Below are positions 50,056-62,052 of a stretch of 64,000 bases of DNA, one piece after another. The notes under the pieces were generated by a model. The model did not search any database. It saw nothing but the letters and a program-made list of their open reading frames with translations, and was not told the DNA's origin. The position numbers and the translations under genes were made by a program. Numbering within the stretch: position 1 is the first letter of the stretch; each line of letters opens with the position of its first letter. The stretch comes from Kappaphycus alvarezii (taxonomy: Eukaryota > Rhodophyta > Florideophyceae > Gigartinales > Solieriaceae). The DNA lies in the NCBI GenBank assembly GCA_002205965.3, contig NADL03000451.1:3391009-3455008 (forward strand), read 5' to 3'.

Positions 50056-50557
50056 TGTGGGGTGTTGAGCGCACAAAAGGTAATCGATGGTTGAACTGTT
50101 GGTTGATGCTTCCGGTAATCAGGCCGGACATCAGACCAGGGTTTATATAGAAAAAGTACTCAACACCAGCAGAGATAAATTGTAACTAAACGGTACTGAA
50201 TTCAAAGGTATTCTAGAAAATGCGACCCAGAGGTATCAAACTACAAGGTTCTGAAGGTCCATCAGTATAACAGACAGCAACAAACATCATGGCAAAGTAC
50301 CATTGGTCCAATTGGCAAGGAGGCATAAAGTGGTTGCTGATTGGTGGGTGCGAAATGTTTCGAGAACCACGCGAGATAGCCATGATGGATCCATGTCATT
50401 GGCTAGGTACAAAGAGGTATGATATTATGCTTTTACACTGGTGCGTGAGTACAGTGCACAAGTTGCAATGATGTCTTCTTACAGTGTAAATCCTTGGTAC
50501 AGGTTACCAGAGGGATACTTTCAGGGTATTTGGTGATTTATGGGCATAATCGCAACA
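50056..50557 (-). repeat. Chromovirus LTR (5' in element orientation)
   Basis: Partner of 43944-44443. I counted by eye about three substitutions (for example ACTGTTGRTTG, TTACCRGAGG, TACTKTCAG) and one or two small indels near the end. Confidence 0.95.
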
Positions 50558-50562
50558 AAAAT
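50558..50562. other. Target-site duplication AAAAT (right)
   Basis: Same five bases as 43939-43943, directly after the LTR end CGCAACA. Confidence 0.9.
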
Positions 50563-50856
50563 GCCCTTTTAAGGGCCTCATCGTCGCTTGATGGGCAGTG
50601 ATATTCCGGAATGCTCTCAACTGTGCAACACTACATAATGAGCCGGTTGATCCATTATCGGCCATGATTCCTGGGAATCTAGTATCTGGGTAGCGCAAAA
50701 ATTTCCGCTCTTTTGCGTTGCTCCCGGTTCCTGTCGTCCGAGAAGTCCTGTAAGTACTTGCACCAAAGAAAGTATGACGAGTTCGAAGATTATTGCAGCT
50801 ATCGAACAATGTCATGGCGTTGGTGTAACAATCAGTTGTAACATCTAAGAACATGC
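50563..50856 (-). pseudogene. copia-C protease, first half
   Basis: Seen: FLDVTTDCYTNAMTLFDSCN upstream, then YPDTRFPGIMADNGSTGSLC, SVAQLRAFRNITAH and MRPLKGHF. MADNGSTGSLCS sits where copia proteases have the active-site loop (DSG.(S/T)), here DNGST. The domain is cut at GHF and resumes at FAISGHGG on the other side of the chromovirus. Confidence 0.75.
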
Positions 50857-50857
50857 T

Positions 50858-53183
50858 TTAATTAAGATTTATATCTACCATGTTCGCGATGCTGTGGGCT
50901 TCTTCTAGGGCAGACTCTCCCTGCTCCCGCGGGCTGCCGTCGACAGTATCAAAATACGACTCAAGATTATCAACAATATATCCAATCTGCACGTAATACG
51001 AATGTAATAGATTGGCTTGTTCCTGAGCGTTAAGAATACTGATTTCAGATATTTTCTTGCTTCTGTAAGCCTCTTTGCTCGGGTTCTTGCAAACTTTGTA
51101 AAAGTGGTTCTCGGAACCGCAACCGTTACATGTCATGATTAAACCGTCGCGAAGCCTGGGGTTCTTGCGCCTGGCCCTTTAACCACCGGAAAGTAACTTA
51201 ACAGATTGAGTACGGATCAATACAGCACGACCAGTATTCGGTCTTGCAAATTAATTCGTGTCCATAGCCAATAATTCCATCGTTTGTCTTGATTCCATAA
51301 TACACATACGCCGATAGCGTTCTATTGCATTCTAGATCCTACCTTGAAGAGCTCTCGCCTTAAGGCTAGGTTCAGTGTCGTCAACACGGGACCAGAATTT
51401 CTCAATTTGTACTGATCCTTGATAAAAGTCAGTAAGTTGCGGGTCCGAAGAGTAATCATTCCTTAAAGTGGCCTGTAAACGCTTACCTCTCCTTATAACT
51501 CGTGTAAAGGCTCTAGATAGGGAGTCTCCATCTTCGTGAGCATCTTGGATTGTGAGGGTGTTCCACTCTGCCTTAAATGCAGTTAGCATCTCGACAGTAG
51601 CCAATGCTTCACCGAGAATTTTAATCACAGATGCCGCGTTGCTGTACGTCCAGCATCGGCGTCATCGGAAAAGTATAGATTTGTATTCACTTAAGGCGTC
51701 GCCTCTCAACGCAAACTGAAGACAAGCTAAACCGAAGATTCTAGATATGTCGCACACAGAGAGTAGATCATTTTAGGGTTTGATGAAATTGGAAGTAGTA
51801 TATCTGGGTTCTTTGGGGCCAGACCAACGATTTTATCCCTTATTAAAGTAATTTGGAAGCTTCTTGGATCCTGACACATTACCGATACTATCACGAGCCT
51901 TCTTACTATATTCTTTTCTTTGCCGTTCATTCTTCAGTAAGCGTCTAACTCGATGCAATTCTTTCTTAATCTTTCGACGACGGCTCTTTCGTGATGAATC
52001 AGAGGCGTCACTTGAATCTGATTTTTTTGCTAGAGTTATCATCGGAATTGCTCATGCTACGACTTTGGGAGCTTTCAGGAGGTTGAGGAAGGTTTGGTAA
52101 GCACTCATTGCTCCCAGAATTACTCTTATAACTGCAAAATCTCGATGACTTAGGATCTTCATCTCCTGCACGAGTCTTAGATCCCCCGTGAGGACTAGTA
52201 AACTCATTCAATTCCTGATTGTTTGGTTCCCCTTTCTGTTGCCGCGAATCTCCCCGGGTGGTGTAGTGATAGCCATGATTGGGGAGAATTTTCCATGTGT
52301 TTTGTACGTCACACCACGCCGCAACATGATTAGCAGTCCTCTTTGGTCCCAACTCCCTGTCGGAATATCCACCAATTGACCTTGCACTGCGTAGTTATTC
52401 CTTGATCCAGTAATGGCGCCTGTTATCGCCGCACTTTGGGATGACAACTTGAGACCTACAGTGATACTTGACCTAAAGAGAATGAAATCGGATGAATCTT
52501 TTTGTAGTGAAGCACTGTCACTGGTCTGTTTCCCATTGAAATTTTCATTGGCCATAATATTACCAATTGGGAGTTTGACATTAAAATATTCCCGATTTTG
52601 CAATTCTAGCTCTACTATAATTGCCGGTCGTTCCTCTCTCTGAGCTTCTTACGTAGTAGTGTGTACGAACCCAATAAATGCGTCGTGACAGGGGTGAGGT
52701 TAGAATTACTCGGAATACAACCAGATAATTCTAGGGCTTTGGGGAGCATAATTGAATAGAGAGAGTTCATAGCTCGGATGCTCTCTTCATCAAAGAACGG
52801 AGACTCCGTGAAGGGCTGCAATACAATTCTCCTTGCCTTCTTCAGGTCACCGCTTCTATCAGCTTCACGAAGACATGACTGCATTTCTGCAAGTAGCAAT
52901 TTCAGGTCCTCATAGAACTTATCGCCCTTGACCGGATTTTTAGTAACAACGCGTAGCGTAGAAGATATATAATTTGTCTAATGCGAGGATATACACAGAT
53001 TTCAACTATTATTCCAACGCATAATGGTGCTTTTATCCTATTACACGTCGATGTAGTTGATGCCCATATTCCATTTTTTGTTGGCCTATAATCTTTTAAA
53101 ATCTTTACAATTGTTGCCGACAACTTTGGAGACCTATCGGTCTCTAAAAGACATGGATTGACTATGCCAATTGGTTCTGCCAA
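50858..53183 (-). pseudogene. copia-C gag
   Basis: Seen: from right to left, 53183-52615 in two frames (SPKLSATIVKILKDYRPTKN; LRNLLLAEMQSCLREADRSG). Then 52603-52010, with SITVGLKLSSQSAAITGAIT and a Ser-rich spacer, a basic Arg/Lys-rich stretch (51830-52040), 51332-51628 (LGEALATVEMLTAFKAEWNT, LTDFYQGSVQIEKFWSRVDD) and finally a knuckle CNGCGSENHFYKVC (CX2CX4HX4C) at about 51090-51130. Known: copia gag with a C-terminal CCHC knuckle just before the protease. The central part is hard to follow and at least four frame breaks occur. No LTR was found to its right. Confidence 0.75.
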
Positions 53184-53399
53184 TCACTCGCAAAAACGGC
53201 CATCTTTACGTCTTGTGGGAGTTTTCTGAAATCATGTTCACAAAGTCTCAATTGAAATGCCTTCATCTGCATTTTTCCATTCATCTGCCTTATACCTCTA
53301 CAATCTGATTAACAGAAGACGCCACGCCTGAGATGCGAGATTTGATTTCTAGTATATCCAAACAATACCGCACATGTTAGCACTTTGAACCTAAAATCA

Positions 53400-54124
53400 G
53401 ATCATTACAGGTTAGTACGCCCAATGTAATCATATTCAGTCAAGAGTAGGCTCTTGATATTATGTTTCCTGACAAAAATCCTGTACTTCATATCGTGGAT
53501 GCACAAACCCATTTCGGTAATACTGCATTGTTACATATTAAAAGGACGGAATCTATTTGGAACTCTTTTCCTGAGTGCTAGGATAAAATTTACATTGCAT
53601 TTACTGACAGGATAAAGGTGAAACAAGGCAGTCAGTTCGTTTCCAAAGAATGGAAAGATTTGATAAAATCGAATGGAATCAAATTGAGCCTATCTGGAGT
53701 TGAAAATCATAATTCTATTGGTTCCGCTGAACGTGACCAAAATCCGTTACGATTTATTTACCACAATATTCGAAATTCAGGGCATGAAGTTGAAATAGAG
53801 CTCTCTTTACGTCTCGCCATTAATTCTATGAACCATACTATGAACCCAGAAGGACTGGGTCCGTCATCACTCGTCTTCGGAACTTTGCCGAGGTTTTCTG
53901 CCATGAATAGAGAACTTTCGAATCAAATGGAACGAATTAGAGCGCTCCAAATGGCAAGAGCTGGGATAGAAACTATCACTTTAGGACTCAGACTCATGGC
54001 TGCTCTGAATTCGCAGCTTCCAAATACTGCTCACCACGGACTTAGCACTGGATGTAAAGTTCCAGTCTATCGTGAAAAGTCCAAAACATATGTAGACAAG
54101 GCCTTACAAAATCAAGAAAAATAA
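53400..54124 (+). pseudogene. copia-D integrase
   Basis: Seen: ALDIMFPDKNPVLHIVDAQT followed by HFGNTALLHIKRTESIW (first Asp region). A decayed segment comes next, then VKQGSQFVSKEWKDLIKSNG, IKLSLSGVENHNSIGSAERD (Glu region: the usual SGVESHN..G..E block) and INSMNHTMNPEGLGPSSLVF followed by GTLPRF. Known: copia integrase core and tail. The GVE.HN motif also relates it to copia-C. The second Asp position (usually D.G..F) reads VKQGSQF, so the Asp is Lys here: catalytically dead. Confidence 0.88.
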
Positions 54125-55680
54125 TGCAGCCAGGCAATTCTTTGTTGACAGAAGTGGCGAGGAAGTGTAACACTCACGCTCTCAAGTAAAGCAGTATTTC
54201 GATGACCAAGCTGAAATACTGTTCGAAGCTTAGTATTTGTCAACTTAAAGGGTATATACTCTAAAGATCTACAACTCATTGACGTCAACCTCAATGCATT
54301 TTTACATCTACGAGATCCCAGATCCAATTCTGCTGCGTTTCTGAAAGCGAATCAGAAAGAAATAGAAGTAATTGTTGAGATAAATACCTGTAAAATAGTC
54401 GCTAGAGACGACGTATCAAATAATGCTAATATCCTCTCTTGAAAATCCGTTCTTTCAATAAAAAATAAGAACACTGACAAAGATATATACGAAGCACGTT
54501 TTGTAGTACAAGGTCATATAGAAAAAGATAAGAAGTATCTCGTACATGATAATTTGAAAATCAGCTCACAGTCTGATGCGCAAAGTTAACCTTAGATCAA
54601 CCAAAGACTTTGGATCACCGGAGAACCAGTTACTCGAGTTATCCGATTCAGAAGAGTACTGGAATCGCATTATGAATTCACACCTGAAGAAAGACCAGGG
54701 TATGACGCCAACTGATGAATTTATCGCTCTCCTCTCAAAGCATACAGACGGAGAACTTAAGGACTAGTTTGAACTTCTGTGGACGATTCTCTACTATGTG
54801 CCAACAATTAATTTGTTAAGTTGTTCCAAAAGACTCTTGACAAGTTTGAATCGAGAGAAAGGGAGCTCGGTGAAACTGTATTTGCAGGTGTCCGAGTAAA
54901 GAGAACTGATTATGGATTTGAGTTAATTCGGGAACAGTATGTTGATAAGCTACGCATTTTACCGATGGACTCATATTTTTCTGAATTTTGATTTTGAAGG
55001 CATAGATGGCTTGGTTAACACATATAAAGACTAAAATATATTTTGCCGTGAATATGACCCTGCAAGTGCCTGAAATCAAATTCTTCGTGGCATCAATGAA
55101 GCAGTTGAACAAAATTGTAAAGCATGTGCAGAACAACCCTACTTCGTCGCTCATGTATTACAAGTTGGACAAGAACTCTATAAGTTTGAAAGTGTATTCT
55201 GACTCGTCATTTGCAAACGAAGATGACAATAATTACCAACTTGGATACATTGATTTGCTCACCGAAAAGACGGGGACTTGTAAGAAGCGGAGTTATTCTA
55301 GTCACAAAAGCCGCGGAGTAACTAGACCTGTACTAGGCGCCGTATTTTATGCTTTTGCTGATGCCCTCGATATTGGCTACATGATTAAGCACGACCTTTA
55401 ATCCTTGAATGCAATCAAAATTCCACTCTCAATGTTTACGGACTCTAAAAGTATATTCAACGTTATCACCAGGTGTTCCTACATTTTGGAAAAGCACCTT
55501 ATGGTTGATATTAGTTCTGTAAGAGATGCATATGCAAAAGAGGAATATCCAATGTTGGTTTTGAATTAACTTCGTACAATACCGTGGACGACTTCACGAA
55601 GATCTCAAAGTGTGATGCTCTGAATTATATCCTCACAAAAAATGTGATCTACGTTCTCATAAATGGATAACTAGTGGCTA
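54125..55680 (+). pseudogene. copia-D RT and RNase H
   Basis: Seen: in several frames, CKIVARDDVSNNANILS then EARFVVQGHIEKDKKYLVHD (RT start, 54380-54560). Most of the palm with its first Asp is missing. SEEYWNRIMNSHLKKDQGMT follows, then a decayed YVDD region (about 54775), FESREREFGETVFAGVRVKR and TDYGFELIREQYVDKLRILP. 55006-55401 gives MAWLTHIKTKIYFAVNMTLQ, SLKVYSDSSFANEDDNNYQL and GVTRPVLGAVFYAFADALDI (RNase H). Further on come MFTDSKSIFNVITRCSYILE and LMVDISSVRDAYAKEEYPML. Colinear with copia-A, deleted internally, with stops throughout. Confidence 0.88.
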
Positions 55681-55848
55681 AGGATGGAGAAAACAATAAT
55701 TCAGGGCAAATAGAGGTACTATCGAAAATACGGGATACATAAATTACATTTTGTGTACATAAAAGTCCTTTCCTGCATCTGTTTTCCCTTACAAATATTT
55801 ACATCCTACTTAGTCTATATTTTATCTATTATATTGTTTTTCCGCGAT

Positions 55849-56128
55849 GACTGTTAGGATCGTTTTAGTGTAAGGGTCACTAGGACCGTCCGCAGGACTA
55901 TCCGGTAGGGAATTTAGCTAGTAGCTAGTAGATGTGCTAGAGATAATCAACGGGATCTACTGCCTTTAAAAGGCCTCACTGCTTTGGGTACGGAGGTAAA
56001 AGGAATCATCAACAATTTTATTTCAACTTACTCAGCTTGTCTTCCCTAAATAGAAACTTTAACTGTTCTTTTCAGACCCGCCGCTAATACCACCAGTCTT
56101 CTTTTTATCCTTTGAATTTTCGTGACAC
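55849..56128 (+). repeat. Putative LTR of copia-D
   Basis: Starts TGTTAGGATCG and ends TTTCGTGACA, about 280 bases, beginning about 170 bases after the last RNase H frame. It contains a TATA-like CTTTAAAAGG (55966). There is no partner in the window, so the call rests on position and TG...CA ends. Confidence 0.4.
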
Positions 56129-56560
56129 TCATCCCCTCAAAAAGAACCCAGGGCAATTTCCACAATAATTCACTGCACTGTGCGCCGATCGTCCACAAAG
56201 ATCGGCAGCCCGGAATGAAATTCTACTGCAGATTATACCTATCCTAAGTGCGTGTATTTGGCTAAATTTCGCAGATTATGGCCTTAACGAAGCGTACAAA
56301 TGGTATTCTCGACTTTTAAAGATAAATTTCTGTGCAAATGAGGAGCCTTCGTTAGTACGCGATTTTTTACTATAAATGGAGCAGATATTGATTTCAAACC
56401 ACTTTTAGACATTATGATTTACACTTCTTGTAATTGCATTACGGGTCTTGTAGGAGTAAAATAGTATCCTCTTGGTAATCTCATGCATTTTTCGGAATCA
56501 ACTCCCAAAAGCTTCAATTGTAGTAACCCTCTACTTTGCAGATTTTAAAGGAGACCATCC
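56129..56560. other. No recognisable gene
   Basis: AT-rich intergenic sequence between the putative copia-D LTR and the C/A-rich block. Confidence 0.5.
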
Positions 56561-57390
56561 CATCCGGGAGCATCCCATCCCCTTTACCAACGTCATATCT
56601 CAGGTATCACTCATCTGATCGCCATTCAAACCCTCGCCCAAACTACACGCCGACGTTCACTTTGACACCCCTGTAATCCTTCACTCTAACACTAACACTC
56701 CTACCTTGACCCCATCGGCAACCCATCCTTCAAAAGATCGCTTCTCAAAACCTTACACCAACCTCACCTTAAGACTACATTCATTACTGCCCAAGCTTTC
56801 CCCTCATACTGCCCCAAGTATTGCTCCAACCACCACCGCAACCGTCTCTCTAATACCACCTCAACCCTCACTTCACTACCAATCCAAACCTTACCTCATC
56901 TTCACCCCAACCTTTACTACGACAACAACAAAACCCTCAAACCATCTCCACCGTAACTCAAACTCCACCGCCACTCCAGCCCTCACCCCACCGCCACCCC
57001 AGTCCTCGCACCACACCCAACCCAACCCTCATCCCATCTCCACCCCAATCTTCAATGCAACAACACCGAAAACCTCACCCATCTCCACCCCACCCCTAAT
57101 CGCTACAACACCCCAATTCTTAATCCCACACAGAGCCTAACCCACACCTCAAAGCTAAATATACCACCACTACAAAACTTAGGGCATCGCCACCCAAACA
57201 TACCCCCCTCTGGACTCAAACTCTCACCACTCTTCCACCCTAACCTTCACTCAACATCTATTCCAATCTTCACCTCGGAACTACCCCAACACTCACCCTA
57301 ACAACTTCCCATTGGTTACAAAACTACAGCTCCAATACTCACCTCATCGCCACCCCAGCCCTCACCATATCGACACCCCCACAGCATCCA
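56561..57390. repeat. C/A-rich low-complexity block
   Basis: The plus strand is strongly C- and A-rich, with recurring CTCACCCCATC, TCCACCCCAAC and ACCCTAACCTTC units. There is no constant period. A Thr/Pro/Ser-rich frame (56706-57140) is a by-product of composition. Interspersed CCCTAA could reflect a decayed minisatellite or telomere-like array. Confidence 0.7.
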
Positions 57391-58200
57391 TATCCTCCAG
57401 CTTACAAAGCGCTCTTTCTAGAGAAAGAAACTCATTTGACGTGCTTGCCTCTGCAAATATTTCAATGTGACGAAAATCTTCCCCCAAGTTTCTCGAAGAT
57501 ATTCCAGATACTTTGATAACTGTGGCAATTTCAGATCCTTAGTTTCCCTCTATGAGCACTATTCCCGGTACTGCAAGTCCCCAGCGTTTGAGCCGCCCGG
57601 CTCAACGGAAAAGGAGGCGCAAAACGAGCCTTAATACAACCCTGAATCATCGCGACGTTTAAACAGGTCACTAAGACAAAATGAAGTCCGAATGGAGAAG
57701 TCGCGGTGGTGTATTGTGTTTTTGAGGAATACGTATCAAAGACAGTGTCAACAGCAAAGCAAGAATGAAGGGTCATACGACATGTTTTAATATGAGACTT
57801 GCGACTTGAGTCTTGCATGTCCACAGTACTCCCATGTTACTGAATTCATCACTGAGTTGAGGAAATGTAATATGCGCCTCGCGAATCAAGAAAGTAACAG
57901 ACTAGAGAAAAACTGCATCCTATACAACAATCAGACCAACCTCAGCAATCTGCATGTAAGTAGATTGTAAAATCTGATACAAATAAATATCACCATCACC
58001 ACCATCCCACCAGTACTTGAGGTTCCTCTACAGCAGCTGATATGTTACACTTCCTGACTACCTCCCATTTCCCTCTCTCCAGACAACCAAAACCCATCTC
58101 CTGTACCTACTTCGAATTAGTACAGGCGTAATCCTCCCCTACCCTCGCTTCAGCAACCGTCTCCAAACGCCTATACTATGGGAAATGGAGATTCCCGTGG
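57391..58200. other. Spacer between skewed blocks
   Basis: Mixed composition. A minus frame at 57531-57824 is not recognised. A short run of CACCATCACCACCATCCC lies near 57988-58005. Confidence 0.4.
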
Positions 58201-58790
58201 GTGATAGTTACGATGAAGGTAGTTAAGGGCTCTGATACGCGGTCTTTTGAGGGCCATCCTGGCTTTCACAAGATCACTGTTAGTGGCGGTGGTGTATGGG
58301 CTGCGTCGTGGTTGGGATGAAGTTTTTGGAAGAATTCGAGTGAGAGTGATAGTGGCGGTGGTGTGCGTGTGGCGGTGTTGTTATTTTCATTGTTCTTATA
58401 GGGGTGCGGTTAGGGTTAGGAACGCAATCAGGTGTGAGATGGACTGGCGGTGTATATTAATCTAGTGATTCAATGAGGACTAGGGTGGAGGCCATGACGG
58501 TGTTTTGCACTCAATTTAGGGACTGGGGAGTGGTGGAGGTGTGAATGTCTGATGAATGAGGGGGAATGATTGGGATTGTGAAAGTGAAAAGGTCAGTGTT
58601 GCGATTTTTTGATGGTTGAAGTGGGGGTTTCGTCTGCGTTGAGGTGATAGTAGAGACAAAGTTGGTGTTTTAGCTGGGAAAGGGTCGAAGTGGTGGTTGA
58701 GTGAGGGCTGCTGTGGTGGTATAATGTCAAATTCACGGTACATTGGAGGAGATAGAGTGAGGTATGGGATGTTATCGAGCAGTGAATACA
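58201..58790. repeat. G/T-rich low-complexity block
   Basis: Compositional mirror of 56561-57390: GTGGCGGTGGTGTA, GTGGAGGTGTGA, GGGTTAGGA and similar. Its reverse complement looks like the left block, so the two may be decayed arms of one inverted repeat or array. Confidence 0.65.
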
Positions 58791-59368
58791 TTATCCCTTT
58801 TTCTAAAGCTCAGATATTCCCGAGTATCCTCTACATTACCTAGGTAGCGACCCCCCTGTCACATGAATCTTTGTTAGCAGTGCATAAGCTTCAACTTCCA
58901 TCATCAACTCTTAAAACAGAATTAATCTTATAATAACTAGATTAGGAACCCATTATTATGCGATCGTTTCCCATATATTCGAAATATACAACGAAAAATC
59001 ACTTAATTCGATTAATCGCTGCGGAGTGTGGTAAATGGATAAAATCGGAAAGGTTCAATTTCTTCTGAAACTTTGATTCTTTTAATGTAACGAATTTTCT
59101 TGATATATGAAAAGTTTATCCCAGAGAGAAACTAGGCGTGCTGTCGGTATGAATCAGTAATTTGTGTGCGGACGCAGCCACTCGATTCCAGTCCCCTGTT
59201 TTTGTCCTCCGTCGCTAAAATTCACTGTTTTTGTCTTCCTCCCGACCGGCCTAGTGAGCTTTGGCTTCGGGATTATGGTGGAAGTATTCGCGAAGAACCT
59301 TCTCGGATTGCTAGCCTTCAATCAGAGGAAATGAGTCAGACTTCTAGTTTGTCGTCCGTGAGGGGACT
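58791..59368. other. Left flank of gypsy-3
   Basis: No clear gene. A plus-strand frame at 59166-59372 is probably antisense to the decayed integrase end. I could not match an LTR here with the right edge of the window. Confidence 0.4.
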
Positions 59369-60179
59369 CTAACTCGTACCGGGGTGCCTTGCTCTAATGA
59401 CACGGCAGGGGCCATAGTACTTTGACACCAGTGCAGGCCACTTGACGGCGGAACGCAATAATTGTCCATGGGCGACTAAAAAATAGCCTCCTACCTGGAA
59501 CGCAGCATTTCTTTCCTTCTCTGAACGCTTCTGGTTTGCCAGCTGTTCCATCAAAAGATTAGATCTCCAAGCACGACAAACCATCGGTTCATTCGCTCTA
59601 TGATCTATGGTTGAATCCATCAGCATTGACGTGCTGTCCGCGTGGAAAATGCGCGATGGCACTCACAACATTAATTGAAAAGGTGGAAGACCACTCGGGG
59701 TTGTCGAAGCCTGTACCCATACAATACTGTCGCGATGACATCTTCCCATGCGATGACTGTTGATAATAAGGTCTTTTTGAATGCCGATCTAGTGTTCAGT
59801 ACCATTCTTTCCGCCCTTTCTTTTGATATAGGCTAATAAGCCAGTACTTTCTTCCACTTTATCCCATTCTCCTCCATAAAATCGATTCTCCTGATGTGCA
59901 AAAAGTCGCGTTGTCCGATATTATTCTCTTAGGTGGCCCCAAAATCGACATGATCTCCTTCCTGATGAAATCAGTGACGATTTGAGCTGTGGCTGATGCG
60001 GTCGGAACCGCGAACGGCCAACCAGTCAAGTGTTCTACAGTAATTAAGATGTGCCTATTTGTAGATCCTTTTTTGGCAGTAAAAGGTCCTGCAAAATCGG
60101 TGGAGTAGGTTTCAAAAATGTCAATGAGGGCATGTGGAGGGTCGTTATGTAGGAAGCCGATAGCTTCTAATTTTGACAC
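59369..60179 (-). pseudogene. gypsy-3 integrase (core and tail)
   Basis: Seen: 59859-60179 reads HALIDIFETYSTDFAGPFTA, RHILITVEHLTGWPFAVPTA (first Asp in TDFAGPF), then IVTDFIRKEIMSILGPPKRI and ISDNATFCTS (second Asp in SDNATF). The segment with the Glu (usually H...NG..E) lies in decayed frames around 59780-59850. 59369-59662 has NAAFQVGGYFLVAHGQLLRS and KWPALVSKYYGPCRVIRARH, the C-terminal domain. Known: gypsy integrase. Stops and two frameshifts, inactive. The upstream zinc-binding region lies near 60200-60330 in broken frames. Confidence 0.85.
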
Positions 60180-60559
60180 CCTTCACAGCTTTTCACAAAT
60201 AGATGGATATCTAGATGGATTTGAGGTCACCAATACCTACCTAGCACGAATTGCTTTGCGGCACGCATATCCCAATGCTCAATATCGTCATGAAAAATGC
60301 GTAAGATCCTGACACGATCAGACACTTCTGGAATTACTCGCAGACCCTTATTAGTTCGCCGGAACGGCTCTCCCTCTAGAAACAGGAAGCTTCTTGCATT
60401 CTACTTAATCGTTGACCCTACCTTTGGGTCTGTTTCCGGGACTTCAAATCTAATCAAGTATCGGATAATTTGTTGCAGGAAATTTTCCAAGTCTAGTCCA
60501 TTTATCTTGGACTCAGTGCATGTTGCTACAAATCCTTCATCTGAAACTCGTCCAAAGGC

Positions 60560-61011
60560 TTCGGGAAGAGAATAAATCCAGATAGATATTCAGCGGGAGC
60601 GTTATGCTTTCCAGACCTGAATTTTATGGTGAATTCATATTCAGCGAGAAAATGTAGCCACCTGGCCAGTCTCCCATGTATGTTCTTCTTCTGAAATGCA
60701 TATCAGAGGGCCTCGTGATCTATAATTAGACAAAAAGGTTGTGAAGATAATAAGAAGAAACGAAATTTGCGTAAGGCAAAAAGTACAGCCAAAGCTTCCC
60801 TTTCACTCGCACTGTAATTTATTTCCGAAGAAATCATCGTCCAACTCGCATACTGTATCAGATGAAACTTACCATTTTCCTTCTTCTGGGCCAGGACTAC
60901 TCCAAACACAGTCTTGGATGCGTCCGTCCCAACGAAGAAAGGTGAGGAAAAATATAGGTATGCGAGAACAAGAGGTAAGGTAAGTTTTTGTTTCAAGTCC
61001 ACAAATTCCAC
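60560..61011 (-). pseudogene. gypsy-3 RNase H
   Basis: Seen: VDLKQKLTLPLVLAYLYFSS and FVGTDASKTVFGVVLAQKKE (catalytic Asp in TDAS), YASWTMISSEINYSASEREA (Glu in SERE) and LAVLFALRKFRFFLLSSQPF, LIIDHEAL. A continuation toward 60600 (RWLHFLAEYEFTIKFRSG-like) follows in another frame. Known: gypsy RNase H removes the RNA strand during reverse transcription. The main part is unbroken and keeps its key residues. Confidence 0.88.
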
Positions 61012-61039
61012 GGTAATTTACTAAGTCCACTTAACATTT

Positions 61040-61960
61040 CTTATTCTTTGAGGGTCTCGCGTGCAGAACTGCGAGATATCTGCGAAGCCTTTACTAAATC
61101 GCCGCTATAATCCTGCCAAACCGAGGAAGATTCGTAGCTCTGTGGCGGAAGTTGGGATAGGAGTTCCTCTGATAGCCACTTTCCCTTCGCCAACATTGGC
61201 ACCGGTTGCATCCACTACGTGTCGTAGCAAATTCAATGAGTGCATTGCAAAATTACACTTGATTATCTTTAACTTCAATACTTCTGTCGATGTGGCTCCA
61301 AATACTTCCCTCACGTGCTTCATGTGATCCTCCATGTTTGCTGAAAATACTACTACATCGTCAAGGTAAACTCGAGCGAAGGGCATACTGCAGAGAACCT
61401 TATCCACCATGCGCTGGAATGTTGAAGGCGCGTTCATGAGTCCAAATGGCATGACTTCGAACTTGAAGGAGCCGTACCTGCACACAACAGTCCTCATCTC
61501 TTTGCAGTTCTCCTCTACTCGTATCTTTCATTAGCCTGCAAATAAATCCAAGGTAATGAAAATTGTTCCTCCTTTCAATTCGTCAAATATCTCCTCGATC
61601 TTTTGCGGTGGCCATCTTTCAGCGTTCATTCTTTGATTCAAAACCCAGTATTCCACACAAAAACGCGGACTTCTATCCTTCTTCTGAGCCATCACCACTG
61701 AAAATGACTAAGTAGAGGCCGCAGGGGTTATGATTCTCGCTCTGAGCATGCTGTCGAACTTCTTTCGCACCACCTCGTTGTGTTTCGGGGCCATTCTACG
61801 GGCCCTGTGATAGATTGGAGTTGGGTCATTCAATTCAAAACTGTGAGTGATCGCCACTGAGGCGGGGCGTAACTCCTTCATCTTCCTAGCTACAAAGGTA
61901 GTTCCCTACAAAGAATTGCTTATCTCGCCTTGTATGTGTTTGGAAAGATGCGCCAATCGT
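61040..61960 (-). pseudogene. gypsy-3 reverse transcriptase
   Basis: Seen: 61105-61497 has CRYGSFKFEVMPFGLMNAPS, TFQRMVDKVLCSMPFARVYL and DDVVVFSANMEDHMKHVREV (YLDD intact), then ATELRIFLGLAGL. Upstream (61500-61960) fingers and palm are found in broken frames (RSPRFCVEYWVLNQRMNAER-like stretch at about 61630). Known: gypsy RT. The polymerase box is intact, unlike gypsy-1 (YLGD) and gypsy-2 (YFND). Stops at about 61500 and 61710 interrupt the N-terminal half. Confidence 0.88.
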
Positions 61961-62052
61961 GCCCGAGGTGCACCAAGATGTTCTTCCTCCTGATCCTCCT
62001 CCAATATCACTTCCTCAGTACGGGCTCGTTCCGAGCTCCCTACTCGCCGGGG

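Larger units (their letters stand above)
43944..50557 (-). mobile_element. Chromovirus: full-length Ty3/gypsy element, 6.6 kb
   Basis: LTRs of about 500 bp (43944-44443 and 50056-50557) differ at only a few positions. A primer-binding site follows the right LTR, a polypurine tract precedes the left LTR, and AAAAT duplications flank the element. Content on the minus strand: zinc-finger ORF, gag, protease-RT-RNase H, integrase, chromodomain. A tRNA-like repeat sits between the zinc-finger ORF and gag. This is the youngest large insertion in the window, since it splits copia-C. Confidence 0.95.
40801..53183 (-). mobile_element. copia-C: Ty1/copia retrotransposon split by a chromovirus
   Basis: Minus strand. 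To the right of the insertion: gag (53183 to about 50858) and the first half of the protease. To the left: the second half of the protease (43943-43693), integrase (43611-43300), linker, RT and RNase H (to 40806). Removing 43944-50557 and one AAAAT copy joins the protease halves in frame, showing both parts are one element. Related to copia-A and copia-D. LTRs not found. Confidence 0.9.

Noticed and set aside
56706-57140. 144-aa Thr/Pro/Ser-rich open frame
   Set aside because: It follows the C/A-rich low-complexity block; composition alone keeps the frame open. No domain and no neighbouring gene signals.
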